From: Lampris incognitus
Lineage: Eukaryota > Chordata > Actinopteri > Lampriformes > Lampridae
Assembly: GCF_029633865.1 (NCBI RefSeq)
Contig: NC_079212.1
Coordinates: 85,087,172-85,151,171, forward strand
Length of the DNA: 64,000 nt
Direction of reading: 5' to 3'
The notes under the pieces are model-generated. The model had not been told where the DNA came from, made no database searches, and was given only the letters and a program-made list of their open reading frames with translations. The position numbers were made by a program, and so were the translations under genes. Position 1 is the stretch's first letter. Every line of letters begins with the position of its first letter. This document shows, one piece after another, positions 29,331 through 41,629 of this stretch.

Positions 29331-30377
29331 CTCGAGTAATCATGCCCTCTAATAATGTGTAAATACATACATTCCAGAGGACATGTATTATTAGGAACTG
29401 ATTCTTCAAATATGGTTTAATTTGAGAACTGGACAAAAGCAATAAGCCACCCCTACTACAAAGGCAGGGTAATTATACCAACAGGCCCTTCCCTATTCAC
29501 TGGCATGTGAGTCCCTTGCCTGGGGCAACAAGAGGATGGCACAAGATTTCCACCTCTACTCTAGTTATGGTAATTCTTGGGCACTGTCTGGAACTTTCCA
29601 TCTTGTGTTGTCTAGCATATATCAATATGCCAAAACAAACCCTGGGCAGTAGATTTCCACATAGTCAGACTTTATTTTTACGGCTAGATCATAAACAAAC
29701 AACCCACTGATGGCACGAATCTACTTGAATGACCTATTCTGTATTGCAGTTTGAATAACACGACGGCCAAGCCCTGGTGTGCATACGCAGGTTTCTCACA
29801 TGACACCAACGCAGTGGATGACGCAAGAGCCGCTTTTATATGGCTTTTTTCTTCCAATTCTTATTTTATTTATTTATTTCTTAATAGGACAGAGGAAACA
29901 ATGTTCAATAAATCTTTTTTTAAAAGAGATATTCGGGCCAAGCCAGGACCATGGATGGACGTCATGGGTCCGTGATTAGACGACTCACCTCACAAGAGGC
30001 CGTGGAAGGCACTCCTCAGGAAGCTGAAAACTCAGCAAGACGAGTAAGTAAAGTCAAATATTTACCAGCCATGACGCCCATTGGACTGACGCAGTGCCCT
30101 GCAAACATTAGTGCTACCATTTATTCTACTACATCGCCATCTAGTGGTAAAAGGTTATTTCAACAAGACAGCGCTGGATATAGACGTTTTAAACATCTCT
30201 GGCACGTTTATTAAGGTTTCCCTTTATGATGTTTTTACTGCAGCATAAAAACATCAAGACTAATTGTGATATTTTGCTAAACCTCTGTTTGGATCTGTTT
30301 TCCAAAATGTCAAATGAACTTTTCAACTCTACAAGTCTTATGCGGCATCACAACACGAGCCTTAAAGCTGTCCTTTC
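29331..30377. other. Unassigned AT-rich sequence
   Basis: No gene or named repeat is recognised over about 1 kb. Short open frames look random. Confidence 0.4.
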
Positions 30378-30457
30378 AACAACAACAATAACAACGACAA
30401 CATGAACAATAACAACAACAACTATAACAACAACAACGACGACGACAACAAGAACAA
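30378..30457. repeat. (AAC)n simple repeat
   Basis: Imperfect AAC/GAC array of about 80 bp abutting the 5' LTR of Gypsy A. Confidence 0.9.
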
Positions 30458-30710
30458 TGTAACCTATTTTTCTGGACTTGCCTGTTAGTGATTTTAAGTT
30501 CCTGTTATAAACTTGCCACAGTATATGCCTTGAGCTCTTATTTTGAATGCTGAAGAGAGAGCGGAAGTGCTGTACGCAGTGTGGTTGCCGTGGCGTGGAC
30601 GGTTGGGGAAGAATCCAAATAAAGTGGTCCTCGTGTGAAAGTGGAGCCTCCGTATTTGTTATTTTATAGTTTCATACCGTACAGGCGACAACTACAAACC
30701 CTCGGTTACA
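30458..30710 (+). repeat. 5' LTR of Gypsy A
   Basis: Begins TGTAACC and ends GGTTACA, a 7-bp terminal inverted repeat, 253 bp, with AATAAA near 30618. A TTGGTTGCAGCGGTGGGA primer-site-like sequence follows at once. Confidence 0.75.
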
Positions 30711-30858
30711 TTGGTTGCAGCGGTGGGATGCTTGTGTCAAAGTCCCGCAAAAGAAAGACGTTTAAATTACCGAAAAGAAAGGTTCGGAGAGTCAGTTAGC
30801 TTCTCAGTTAGCCTCAGCTAGCAGCGGCGGAGCTTCGTCGTGTGGGAAACCCGGCGCG

Positions 30859-32262
30859 GTGTGTGCACCAAGACTTCACTCGTCTTGCTGCTGTCTTCTG
30901 AGACACTTGAGGAGCAACAAGTGGCAATACGAGGATCCGCTGGACTATAACGACAGAGAGCGACGTGGAGAAAAGCCGTTCGCCAGCCACATGAGGCTTG
31001 AACTCCCGCCGCCATTTTCCGGGGAGGAAAAACAAAGTTTCCCCTGCTGGGCCAGACAATACGAAGTGGCGGTGAAGGCGCTGGTTGGAGGCACTGGCGA
31101 TGACCTGGACTATGAACCGGTGAGGATTTTACCAACGTGCCGGACAAAGGCTGCTTTTCTGCTATGGATAGCTTGCCAGTTGCCGTTCAGGCGGATTACG
31201 CTAAGGTAAAGGAGAAATTGCAGGAGGCTTTCGGACAAAGCAGGGGCGGAGCGTGGGTCTCAGCACAAAGGGGCGGAGCTTCTTGATGAGCCCTTGTGAT
31301 AGTCACAGCTGGATCACAGCTCCGATGCATTCATGAATAGTCGTAAAAAAGGCTATAGCCTTTATAGGGGCCGTTAATATCTATGTATAGGGGCCCCGTA
31401 CTGCACTGTATTTTTTATCATTAGCCAACTTTACGAGTGTGTCACTGAATGCGTCGGAGTCCCGAGACCCGGTGCGTTCACGGACGCTCGCAAACTCGGC
31501 AACAGAGCTCCAAACAGGGCCCCCCGACCTTGTGGGCCCTGAGAGAGTCTGGAAGTATATGCAGCAGAAATACGCAAGCTAGTTCAAGATGCATTCCCAG
31601 GCTATGGTGATATAGCTCAGAAAGAGGAGAAATTTCTGGCTGGACTCGACCCGGCGCTGAGAGCTAAATCTCACGAGCAGGGAGCTACTGATGTGGATGA
31701 GGCCCTGACCATCACCGGCCGGTGTGAGATGGCCCGAGAGGCCCTAAAGATGGACTATGTCAACACCCACGTACGCCAGCCTCCCCCTGAAAGCAGTGCA
31801 GCAGCTATGGTGCACTCCATATCTGATGGGGGTGGTTTGTACAGAGCTAAGGACAGACTTACTGCGGATATGAGGGAAATGAGGATGGAAATGAAACAAA
31901 TGGCAGAGGAAAACAACCGACTGCGATCCAGCCGCTGGAGAGATGAACGGAAAGCCCCTCACCCAGTACGTGGAGGTCAGTGTCAGTGTACTTGTGGGGA
32001 GCAGGGCTGTCAGTCTCGCCCATGGGGTGAACAGAGAGGGCGTTCACCTGACCGTGGCTGGTACGAGCGGCGAGCAGAAGGAGGCCCCAGGGAGAAACAG
32101 GACTACTGGACCCCCTGCAACAACCAAGCCAACTCCACAAGTTGGCGGGGTCCCAGACCTGCTAGGAGCCCCTCTAATGAGGAAACACAGAGACGGCAAG
32201 GCATGCATTTTCTCTTCTCCAGGAGGGAAGACTCAGCAAACCAGTCGGGAAAAGAGATGTAG
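30859..32262 (+). pseudogene. Gypsy A gag (broken by frameshift and insertion)
   Basis: The Gag N-terminus is seen as MRLELPPPFSGEEKQSF and WARQYEVAVKALVGG, with a frameshift near 31165 after AAFLLW. The protein then reaches QEAFGQ and is interrupted at about 31240 by some 300 bp of foreign sequence. It resumes near 31545 with ESLEVYAAEIRKLVQDAF and runs to 32262, with a coiled-coil-like MREMRMEMKQMAEENN segment and an Arg-rich tail. No CCHC zinc knuckle is seen. Gag packages the element RNA; this copy cannot make it. Confidence 0.75.
31240..31544. mobile_element. Foreign ~300-bp insertion in Gypsy A gag
   Basis: Non-coding sequence starting CAGGGGCGGAGC and ending TGTGGGCCCTG, ends that weakly resemble hAT-type terminal inverted repeats (CAGGGGC against CAGGGCC). 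No matching 8-bp target duplication was found, so the identity is open. Confidence 0.35.
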
Positions 32263-32399
32263 CTGATGTTTTGGCCCAAACACCAGCTACAGAGCCTATG
32301 GGCCCTCTGGAGGGAGGAATGTTTATCCCCTCCACGAGTAATGCCATGACACCAGACAAGACAGAGCAGCGAACCTCATACATGAGGGGAAGCACTTAA

Positions 32400-35300
32400 G
32401 GGACTGAAATTAACATATTGGTCGATTCAGGAGCAACCGAGTCGTTTATCAGTGACAATTTCCGCATGTCTGTTCCAGCCCTGCACAAGCGGCCCCTAAC
32501 AGCGGACTTTATTGCTGCGCGGGCAGTGAATGGACAGATGCTTGACACACTGGGTAACATAACAGTCACACTGCGTCTGGGGAAGACCTCCCGAAGACCT
32601 CCCGACTTTACGTCATTAGGGAGTCCACACAAACAGCGCTGCTGGGCCTGGACTTTCTTGTCACAAATCACGCCCTCCTGGATTATGCCCATGACAAACT
32701 GCACCTATGGGACACTGTACTTCCACTTCTGAGTGGCAAAGACCTGATTCCTGAGTGTTGTAATGTTTACATCGCCACTGTCATGACACTACCCCCCCCC
32801 CCTCAGCGAGATGCTGGTGCCTGTGAGTGTGTCCCCACCTGGGCCCGTTGACCAGTTCCCTGACTTTGTGGGATACTTATCACCCAACCTCAAAGGCAAA
32901 AGTGAGTGTGTCATAGCTCACACAGGGACATCTGTGAAAGACGGGGTTACCACAGCCCATGTGTTGAACCCTACAAATCAGGACATTATACTGAGGGAAG
33001 GCGTGCACCTGGGGGAGTTTTTCTCTGTGGATGAGTCCGAAATTGTGTCACTCCCACAGGTTCCGACGGAGACTGTCTCTGCCATTTCATCCAGTGATGT
33101 GCCTTTTGTGTCACTGGAGAAGTCTCCCGCTAGTCAGCAACAGAAAGCACAACTGGCTGCACTGCTGGCAGAGCATCAGGAGATATTCAGCACATCAAAA
33201 GGAGGACTGACAAATGTAGTTATCCAACATCACATCAAGACCGGTGATCATCCTCCTCTACAGCAGCGCGCCTACCGGACTTCACCAGAAAAGAGAGAGG
33301 AAATAGACAGGCAGGTGGCCGCCCTGCTGGCTGACGGGGTAATTGAGGAAAGCTGCAGCCCCTGGGCCTCGCCTGCTGTCCTCGAAAGAAGAAGAATGGT
33401 GAGTGGAGGTTGTGCATTGATTATCGTCGCCTGAACAGTATAACCGTGAAAGACTCTCATCCTCTCCCCAGGGTGGACGAGACCCTGGATGCACTGGCGG
33501 GCTCCCCGTGGTTCAGCACGTTGGACTTCTCTAATGGATACTGGCAGGTCGAGGTCGCTGAGGGAGACAGGGAGAAAACTGCCTTCACAACATCTATCAG
33601 TGGCGGTTGATGCCAATGGGCCTTACTAACTCACCTGCAACATTCCAGTGCATGATGGAGCTGGTGCTCAGAGGACTCCCATGGCAGGTGTGTATGGTGT
33701 ACCTCGATGACATTCTAATATACAGCCCCACCTTTGAGGACCATCTCTCCAGTCTGCGCGAAGTTTTCTCCAGGATTCAGGCAGCCGGCCTCAGGCTGAA
33801 TTCTAAGAAGTGTCACCTGGCTCGAGATCATGTAGTGTTCCTGGAACATGTTGTTTCTTGCCACGGCTTACAGCCCGACCCTCGAAACACAGATAAAGTC
33901 AGAACCTGGCCCACACCACAGAATCCAACCGAAGTGAGAGCATTTGTGGGCCTTTGCTCTTACTACAGACGCTTTGTTAAGGACTTTGCCCAGCGTGCAG
34001 CTCCTCTGCACCACCTCACCTGCAAAGACACACCTTTCAAATGGACAACTCAGTGTAACACAGCCTTTGAGTACCTGAAAGGGGTGCTTTCATCTGCTCC
34101 AGTTGTCACCATGCCTGACTTTAACATCCCCTTTAAAGTGTACACGGGTGCCTCTATGGAAGTAGTTGGAGCTGTATTGGCTCAGGACAGGGATGGACTA
34201 GAGCGAGTGGTGGCATACGCTAGCCAATCTCTCACTTCCCCGGAACGGCGTTGGTCTACATTTGATAGAGAATTGTGGGCTGTAGTGTGGGCTATACGCC
34301 AATTCAGACATTACATTGGATCAGCTGCCTTTACCATCGTAACTGATCACAAGCCTCTGCTGGGCCTGCATGGCATGTCTATTGACAAGGATCCCACGGG
34401 ACGCAGAGCAAGATGGGTATTGGAACTGGACCCTTATAACTGGATTATACAGCACATGTACGGGCAACGGCATACTAATGCTGATGCACTCTCACGGCGT
34501 CCTCAGGACCCCGCGCCCTGGGTGATAAATGTCACCATGCGGCAGCCAAACAAGTGAATGTCATAGGCTCGGAGGAAGGGCCAAGTGTTCCCCAAACAGA
34601 CACTCAGCTGCTTCAAACACCCACGGGGAACCCCCAGACCTCTGACTTCAACGCATGGGAACAGCGTGTGGAGAGGGGCAGTGAGACGCAGGATTTGTCT
34701 TTCATGCATGCACTTTCACATGATGGAACAGAAATGAGGGAGCTACAACGGGCTGACCCAGATATTAGGCAGGTATTGGACTGGATAGAGAGGAGTGGTT
34801 CTCAGCCACCTAAGGGGCGGATGAGAGGTAGTTCCCGGTGGCTTATAAAATTATGGACTGAATATCCCCGCCTCTCTGTTGTTAATGGACTACTCTGCAG
34901 GGCGGTCAACTCTCCCCTCACCGGAGATGCTCTGTGTCAGGCTGTCATGCCCTCCTCAGTTATCCCTGATGTGCTGCAGCATCTGCATGGGGGCTCTGGA
35001 TCGGCACATTTCTCAGTGGAACGAGTGTGGGAACGTACAAGGAAAACTTGCTACTGGCCTTTCATGTTCAAAGATATTCAACGGTGGTGTGAGCAGTGTA
35101 TCCCATGTCAAACCCACAAGGCCCCGGTGCCTAAGCATCGTGCACCGATGGGGAGCGTCCGAGCAACTCGGCCATTCCAGAGAGTGGCAACTGACATCCT
35201 TGAACTGCCAGTGACTTCTAAGGGAAACAGATATGTGTTAGTAGTGGAAGACTACTTTACCAAGTTTGTGAATCTGTATACTCTCCCTAACCAAACAGCC

Positions 35301-36260
35301 CAGTCAGTAGCACAGTGTTTGTTTGAAGACTATGTGCTGGTGCATGGCGTTCCTGAAGTGGTCCACAGTGATCAGGGCCGGCAATTTGAAGCTGAGATTG
35401 TTCAAAGACTGTGTCAGCTCCTGAGAATTAAGAAAACACGCACTACACCTTATAATCCCAAGTCGGACGGAATGGTTGAGCGCTTTAATCGCACCCTCAT
35501 TGACCAGCTGGCCAAATCATTGCTCGCCTGTGGTGGTGAGTGCGACGATTATCTGAAATAGGTGGCTTTCGCCTATAACACATCTGTTCATGCCTGCACC
35601 AACTACACTCCGTATTATCTAACTCACGGACGGGAGGCTCGTGTTCCAGTGGATGTGTTGGTGCCATCTCAGTTGGTGCGTTCGGACTTACCTTTTTCTC
35701 ATGCTGACTTTGTGGCCTCTCTGGCAGAGAGGCTGGAGACTGCTTTTGCTGGTGCCAGGCAGGGTGGCACTGACGCTCACGAGAAGCAGAAGTTGTACTG
35801 TGATGGAACGGTCCGTCACCAGCCGTATGCGGAAGGGGATCTGGTATGGCTGCATAATCCGACAGAGGACCATATGAAACTTGCTCCCCACTGGAAGGGG
35901 CCCTACAGGGTCCTGCCTGTGTTGGGCTCTGAGGGGCAACCTGGACTCACCTATCATATTGGCAGCCCTTTGGACTTTGATGGACAGGGGCAGGTCGTCC
36001 ATTATGATAGACTGAAACCATACACACTACCGGTGGCAGCTGGTTTTTCAGATAGCCTGCCGGCTCCTCCTCTTCATGCTCCCTCGCTGCTGGACGAGGG
36101 GTCGCCAGAGAGGGACTTTGTGGCTGAGGAGCCGCTGGCCTCTGGTGACACAGGGACTGTTCAGATTACAGGCACCAGTGAGCCACTACAGACTGTTTCT
36201 CGTTCTGGGAGGACTGTGAGAAAACCAGTTTGTTTCAAGGACTTTGTCACGTTTGGTTAG
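32400..36260 (+). pseudogene. Gypsy A pol: protease, RT, RNase H, integrase
   Basis: Order: aspartic protease (LVDSGATESFIS), RT (VYLDDILIYS at about 33697), RNase H, integrase with zinc finger (CEQCIPC) and core (Asp in TDILEL, HSDQGRQFE, Glu in VERFNRT), then a C-terminal tail (VHYDRLKPYT, RSGRTVRKP). Lesions: an 11-bp tandem duplication at 32582-32603 frameshifts the protease; frameshifts near 33385 and 33596 hit RT; the first RNase H Asp is Gly (codon 34147-34149, TGAS); the frame changes near 34557; an in-frame TAG at 35559-35561 breaks the integrase. No 3' LTR follows. Confidence 0.9.
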
Positions 36261-36454
36261 CTGTTTGTGAAAAAAACAGCACAGACAAGTAAATATGACT
36301 GTTGGAATTTCTGTTGAATGTTTGTCGAGGTCACTTGACATGTTTTTTTACTGTGATGGTACATTTTTTTTCTTCATATGTATATAGTATGTCCGGATGC
36401 TATGGTGTATCAGAACTTTCTGGTGTACGTGGGGCATAGTGTGGCATACTTTAT
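36261..36454. other. Junction between Gypsy A and Gypsy B
   Basis: About 190 bp with no recognised coding sequence. The Gypsy A 3' LTR, expected to start TGTAACC after a purine tract, is absent; Gypsy B starts in mid-RT at about 36455. Confidence 0.5.
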
Positions 36455-37523
36455 TGAGACTGTGCAGGTGATAGCCGACGATATGATCATCGCTGCAGCT
36501 GATGAGAAGGAACATGCTGAGATACTGCACAAGGTAATACAGAGAGCCAAAGCGATGAATGTTAAGTTCAATGCAGACAAAGTGCAGTACAAAGTGACGG
36601 AGGTGAAGTACATGGGACACGTGATAAACCCTGAGGGAGTACGGTCAGACAGTGACAAGGTGATGCTATTGTACACATGTCAGCACCAGAAGATAGAAAG
36701 GGTCTACAAAGGCTGCTAGGTATGACCAAGTACCTGTCCCAGTACATACCTAATGAAGCAGCAGTGACAGCACCTTTACGGCAGCTACTGAGGAAAGATG
36801 TGCAGTGGCTGTAGCCACATGAACACGATGCTTCCCTGAACAAACTCAAGACAGCACTAACTGAGGCTCCAGTGCTGAAATTCTTTGACCCAAAACAGCA
36901 GATTGTCCTCCAAGCTGATGCATCGAAAGATGGGCTAGGTGTGTGCCTGCTGCAGCGAGGACAGCCAGTGGCATATGCATCCAGAGTCCTAACACAGGCC
37001 GAGCGCAACTATGCGCAGATTGAAAAAGAACTGCTTGCGGTCGTGTCTGCGACACGAAAATTCCACCAGTACGTGTTTGGTGCACATGTTGTGGTGCAGT
37101 CAGACCACAAGCCTCTCGAGGCTATATTCACAAAGCCATTAGGACAGGCACCTGCCAGACTACAACGAATGCTGCTACAGCTTCAGCATTATGATCTCCA
37201 CATCAAGTACATGCCTGGAGAGGAAATGCTAATAGCAGACACTTTATCCAGAGCGTTTGGTGCTGTGGAAATACAAGAGGAGTCCATGGCTACAGATGAA
37301 AAGGTAGTCTATGCCACGGAAGCAACTGAGGCTCTGGGAAGAGATATGCATGAGAGGCTTAAGATGGCAACTGAGGAGGACCGGACCTCGCAAAAGCTAT
37401 TAGACATTCACCAGAGAGGGTGGCCAAAGCACAAAAAACAGACAGATGCCGAGCTAAAGATCTGTTGGTCAATCAGAGACACAATCGCAGTAAATGGGGG
37501 GGGGGGTCCTGATGACAGGAGAC
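36455..37523 (+). pseudogene. Gypsy B RT palm/RNase H segment
   Basis: Starts inside the RT palm at VQVIADDMIIAA (an IADD variant of the YxDD motif), continues through the thumb (VKYMGHVINPEGVR), connection (KYLSQYIPNEAA) and RNase H (LQADASKDGLGVCLLQRGQP, DHKPLEAIF) to the linker. A frameshift lies near 36680 and a TAG at 36812-36814. The 5' half of the element (LTR, gag, protease, RT fingers) is absent. At 37516-37523 the coding sequence is cut by an hAT insertion and resumes at 40484. Confidence 0.85.
37516..37523. repeat. hAT target-site duplication, left copy
   Basis: CAGGAGAC, identical to 40476-40483. Eight-base duplications are diagnostic of hAT insertion. Confidence 0.9.
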
Positions 37524-40475
37524 CAGGCACGTAGCCAGGTAGGTGGTTTTCGTGTCTGAACCCCCCCCCGAAACCCCACGGCTCGTCTGAAATGGCACCA
37601 ATAATTATTTAGTTATCGTTTTGATTATTTGTCACCGCCCCTCTAGCCTACTCATACACTGCATCTATCGTGACTGACAGGCGTTAAACCTGTCAGTTAA
37701 TTTGTTTCCAAACATGATGTATCTTATTGGTCTGTTTCGTAAAACAAATAAAATCACACGCTTTTGATTGGCTCAGGGGTCTGACGAGTCAGCTAAGCAA
37801 CCTGCCACTGGTTATGCTAGCTAAATGGTCGATCTATAGTTTGCTTTTCAAAAGCAATGGAGCCGCTGAAAGCTACCTGTAAATCAGGCAAGAGCAGTAA
37901 AGTTAATATTCGTAAAATCAGTGATTTTTTTGTTTCAACGTGTCCCGACTCAAAAAAGAAAAAACAAGAACATTACAGATGATCTGGTCACTAACGTTAC
38001 CGATTTCCCGGAGCAAGTGTTAGCAGACCCATTGCCCTCCTCCTCGGAAACGGAGCCAGAGTGAGCAGACCCGCTGCCGTCCTCTACCTCAGAAACGTTT
38101 TTCACACGACTTTGTGGATTATATTGGTGGGAAAATATCAGACGAACAGAGAAGAGAAATATACTCACTGGACTGGACGGCCAATAGCGGACAAACGTTC
38201 CCTACAAAACTAGGAGGTAAACTACGTATCCAACGTCATGGGATTGGCCAGTTTAGCTGGCTAGTATATTCAACAAGGTCCGACGGTTGTTTTTGTAAGC
38301 ACTGTGTTGCGTTTGCAGTCGAGCATGTGGGCAAGGGAGGGCACAGAAAAGCTGGCAAGCTAATTAATGCCCACTTCTCAGACTGGAAACATGCTTTAGA
38401 GACGTTCAAAGACCATGCACAAAAGGCATATCGCAAGGATGCAAGTTTGAAAGCGGACAATTTCCAAATGGTTCTCAAAATAAAATGGATGCAATTTCAC
38501 TGAGGCTAGATTCTGAGAGAAAAAAAGCGAGTCCAAGAAAACAGAGAAAAACTCAAAAGCATCATTGCAACGTTGATTTTTTGCGGTCGCCAAGAACTCG
38601 CCCTGAGAGGTGATATTGATTCAGGACCACTGACATTGAATGAGCCAACTCACAGTGACGGAAATTTCAGGGCTTTACTCAGGTTTAGGGCTACATCTGG
38701 CGACACAGTACTGTTACAACACTTGAGTAAATGTGCAGCAAACGCTAGCTACTGCAGTCCTGATGTACAAAATGAAATAATCAGCATAATTGGAGATGTG
38801 ATAACAAACAAACTGGTGCAGAAAGTAAACTCCGCGCAGTGTTTCGCTGTGTTGGCAGATGAAATGAAAGATGTTTCAGGGCGGGAGCAGCTTTCTGTCT
38901 GTGTCAGATACGTGAACCAGCATGACAGCCAATATAGCATCAGAGAGGAGTTTTTGTCCTTTGTTGATATCGAGAAGTTAACCGGGGAGGCAATCGCCAA
39001 TTCAATCGAAAGTCAGTTGACAAATGCAGGCGTTGATTTACAGTTTTTACGTGGTCAGGGATACGATGGCGCATCTGCCATGAGTGGCCGTTTAAATGGT
39101 GCCCAAGCTAAAATCAAAGAGAAGCACAAGCAAGCAGTTTATGTGCACTGTGCCAGCCACAGTTTGAATTTGGTCCTAAACAAGTGCTGCACTGTACAAA
39201 TGGTGCGAAATTGCTTTGGAATTGTCTCGGAAATCTGCACTTTTTTCAATGATTCGGCTTTGTTGTCTGCCAGTCTGCAACACGAGACGGAACGTGTTTT
39301 ACCCGACTGCAAGAAAACGCGACTGACGAAGTTGTGTGAAACGAGATGGGTCGAACGCCACAACGCAATATTTACATTCAACGAGATTTTAGACCCTGTG
39401 CGATCCAGCCTGCAGAAAATCAGTGAAACCTTCACAGGAGACACATCTGTCAAAGCCACTCAGCTCTTTAATTCAATTGACAATGCAGAATTCATGCTGT
39501 CCATGAATGTGAGTGAGAAGATGCTTGCAAAAACCTACCACCTGTCCACCTTCCTTCAGAAGGAAAATTGTGACTTGGTGAGTTGCGTTTCAGCTGCTGA
39601 TGCTGTTATTAAGCAGGTAGATGAGATGAGGGCTAACTCTGAGATGGAGTTCAGGCAGATTTTCCAAAAGACCTCTTCCCAAGCAGCCAAGTATGGGGTT
39701 GAATTTCGACCACGAAGAGGCATGGACTGCAATGAGGATCCATTGAAGGCCTGTGAAAATCACTACCGGCAAAAGCTTTTCATAGTCATGCTTGACTTTT
39801 ATTAATCACAGATGAAGGAACGCTTCAGCAAACACAGAAATGTGATCTCCAACCTCCGCTCCTTACTGCCATCTAAGGTCAGCATGCTGAATGACAGCTC
39901 AGCTCAAGCGCTCTCCAACCTGTATCCTGATGAAGTGTCACCGCATCTGGAAGTTGGAAAGTCAGAAATTGACACCTGGCGGGATAAATGGAACGATGCA
40001 ACTTAAGTTCCACAAAATGCCATTGAGGCATTAAATGCCTGTAACAGTGAGTTGTTTCCAAGCATCTTCAAGCTTCTCCGCGTTTTGACCACGCTTCCTG
40101 TCACCAGTGCCCATGTCGAGAGAAGTTTTTCCCGTCTGGGGAGGATCAAGGACAAAATGCGCAGTACAATGACAGAAAGACGGCTTAATGGACTGACATT
40201 GCTCTCGGAGCACAGAGACACTGTGGTGACGCCGGAAGAGGTACTGGACATCTTTTGCAGACAAAAAAGACGATTGGACCTGCTTTTATAAGGTAAGACC
40301 CACTTTTATTTATTAATGCATTGATGATTATCTATGGGCCATTAATACGTTGACATTTACCGTACGGTTGGGTATTAGGCTATAGTATACAGTGTGGGAA
40401 TTTTATTTACCAGTAGCTTTTGGCAGTGTTGCCCGACCCCCCCCCCCAAAAAATATGTTTCTGGCTACGGGCCTG
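37524..40475 (+). mobile_element. hAT DNA transposon, 2952 bp
   Basis: Terminal inverted repeats of 15 bp, CAGGCACGTAGCCAG on the left and its complement with one mismatch on the right (40461-40475), flanked by a perfect 8-bp target duplication. It encodes a degraded DUF4371/TTF-zinc-finger hAT transposase. It sits between the RNase H and integrase parts of Gypsy B, so it is younger than B. Confidence 0.95.
37857..40291 (+). pseudogene. hAT transposase (DUF4371 / ZMYM1-like), defective
   Basis: From the probable start MEPLKATCKSGKSS, a lysine-rich segment precedes a TTF-type zinc finger (WLVYSTRSDGCFCKHC), then a DUF4371-like region with the first catalytic Asp in FAVLADEMKD, the second in GYDGASAMSG and CASHSLNLVL, and a C-terminal hAT dimerisation domain (LTTLPVTSAHVERSFSRLG). 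Such enzymes excise and reinsert the element by cut and paste. Lesions: an early frameshift before 37985, a stop at 38501-38503 with an apparently compensating shift near 38525, and in-frame TAA codons at 39803-39805 and 40004-40006. Autonomous activity is very unlikely, but the termini could still be mobilised in trans. Confidence 0.9.
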
Positions 40476-40483
40476 CAGGAGAC
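40476..40483. repeat. hAT target-site duplication, right copy
   Basis: CAGGAGAC, identical to 37516-37523. Confidence 0.9.
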
Positions 40484-41361
40484 AGATTCATTATCCCTAA
40501 AAACTTGAGATCAGACATGCTACAGAGACTGCACATAGCCCGCCAAGGAGTACAACGGACCAAAGAACAGGCACGCAAGTATCTATATTGACCAGGCATA
40601 TCGGCTGATATAGAGCATGGGTGGAAGCTGCCCCACCTGTCAACAACACCTACCGAAGAATCAGAAGGAGCCACTAAAATGCCATGAGCTGCCAGAGCTA
40701 CCATGGTACAAAGTAGGTGTGGACATTTTTGAGCTACAAGGCAAATCTTTCTTCCTCACAGTAGATTATTTCTGATAACATCCTGAGGTCCAACAAATGC
40801 GAGACAAAAAAGCAAGCACAGTGATAGCAAAGCTGAAGGCTCTGTTTTCCAGACATGGTGTTCCGAAGGAAGTGGTGAGTGACCACATGCCATTCGCTAG
40901 TGCTGAGATGAGTCAGTTTGCATGTGACTGGGGCATAACATGGACATTCTCAAGCCCAGGCTATCCACAGTCTAACGGGATGGCAGAAGGCACAATAAAG
41001 ACCATTAAACTCATGCGGAAGAAGGCGGAGCAGACCAAGACAGACCCCCACCTGGCTCTGTTGACTTTAAGGAACACTCCTGTGACTGGACTTGGGCTCT
41101 CTCCTGCAGAAATGCTGATGGGTCGGGTCCTAAGAAGCACATTGCCAGTACCCAGTGCTGTGCTCAAACCGAGGCATCCGACAAGAGTCAAGCAGAGGCT
41201 ACTTAAACTGCAACAACGACAAGGAGAGTACTACAACCAACATGCAAGAACTCTCTTTGGCTCAAACCAGAAATGGCTGACAGTATAGAGACACAACAAG
41301 GCTGGAAACCTGCCCTGGTAGAACAGAAGAGACAGGAGCCAAGGTCATATAATGTTGTTAC
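40484..41361 (+). pseudogene. Gypsy B integrase segment
   Basis: Continuation of B after the hAT element: FIIPKNLRSDMLQRLH, zinc-finger Cys pair in SCPTCQQHLP, core with Asp in VGVDIFEL, Asp in VVSDHMPFAS and Glu in NGMAEGTIKT, then RNTPVTGLGLSPAEMLMGR. Broken by a TGA at 40589-40591, a frameshift near 40615 and further stops. It is cut at 41361 by an LTR insertion and picks up again at 47395. Confidence 0.85.
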
Positions 41362-41450
41362 TGTTACATCTGTCCCTCCTTCCACAGCCTCCACCTCAAA
41401 GGCTGCTTAACCTGAGCCACTACCCGAGTATCAGTCTCTCTCTCTCTCTC
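41362..41450 (+). repeat. LTR E, left part (solo LTR split by LINE)
   Basis: Starts TGTTACATC within Gypsy B and runs to a (TC)n tract (41435-41450), where a LINE is inserted. Together with 46915-47394 it makes one LTR ending CCCGTAACA. No internal element sequence or second LTR is present, so this is a solo LTR. Confidence 0.65.
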
Positions 41451-41629
41451 GAGCGGAAGTGAGTGGAACTGCGAGTGAGTGAACGGAGTGACCGCGTTTT
41501 TTGCTTTGGTGTGAGTGAAAATTTCCATGCTTTCTCTTTCTTTTCTGTATTTATTGTCGTGATTAGTTTGTTGTTAGGTGGTTAATTTTTTGGGGTGTAG
41601 TTTGGTAGTGCGGTTGGCAGCCGGGTACT

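Noticed and set aside
23116..30450. Thyroid receptor gene overlapping the 3' end, as beside mammalian NR1D1
   Set aside because: No second nuclear-receptor exon was found on either strand downstream; the region is repeats.
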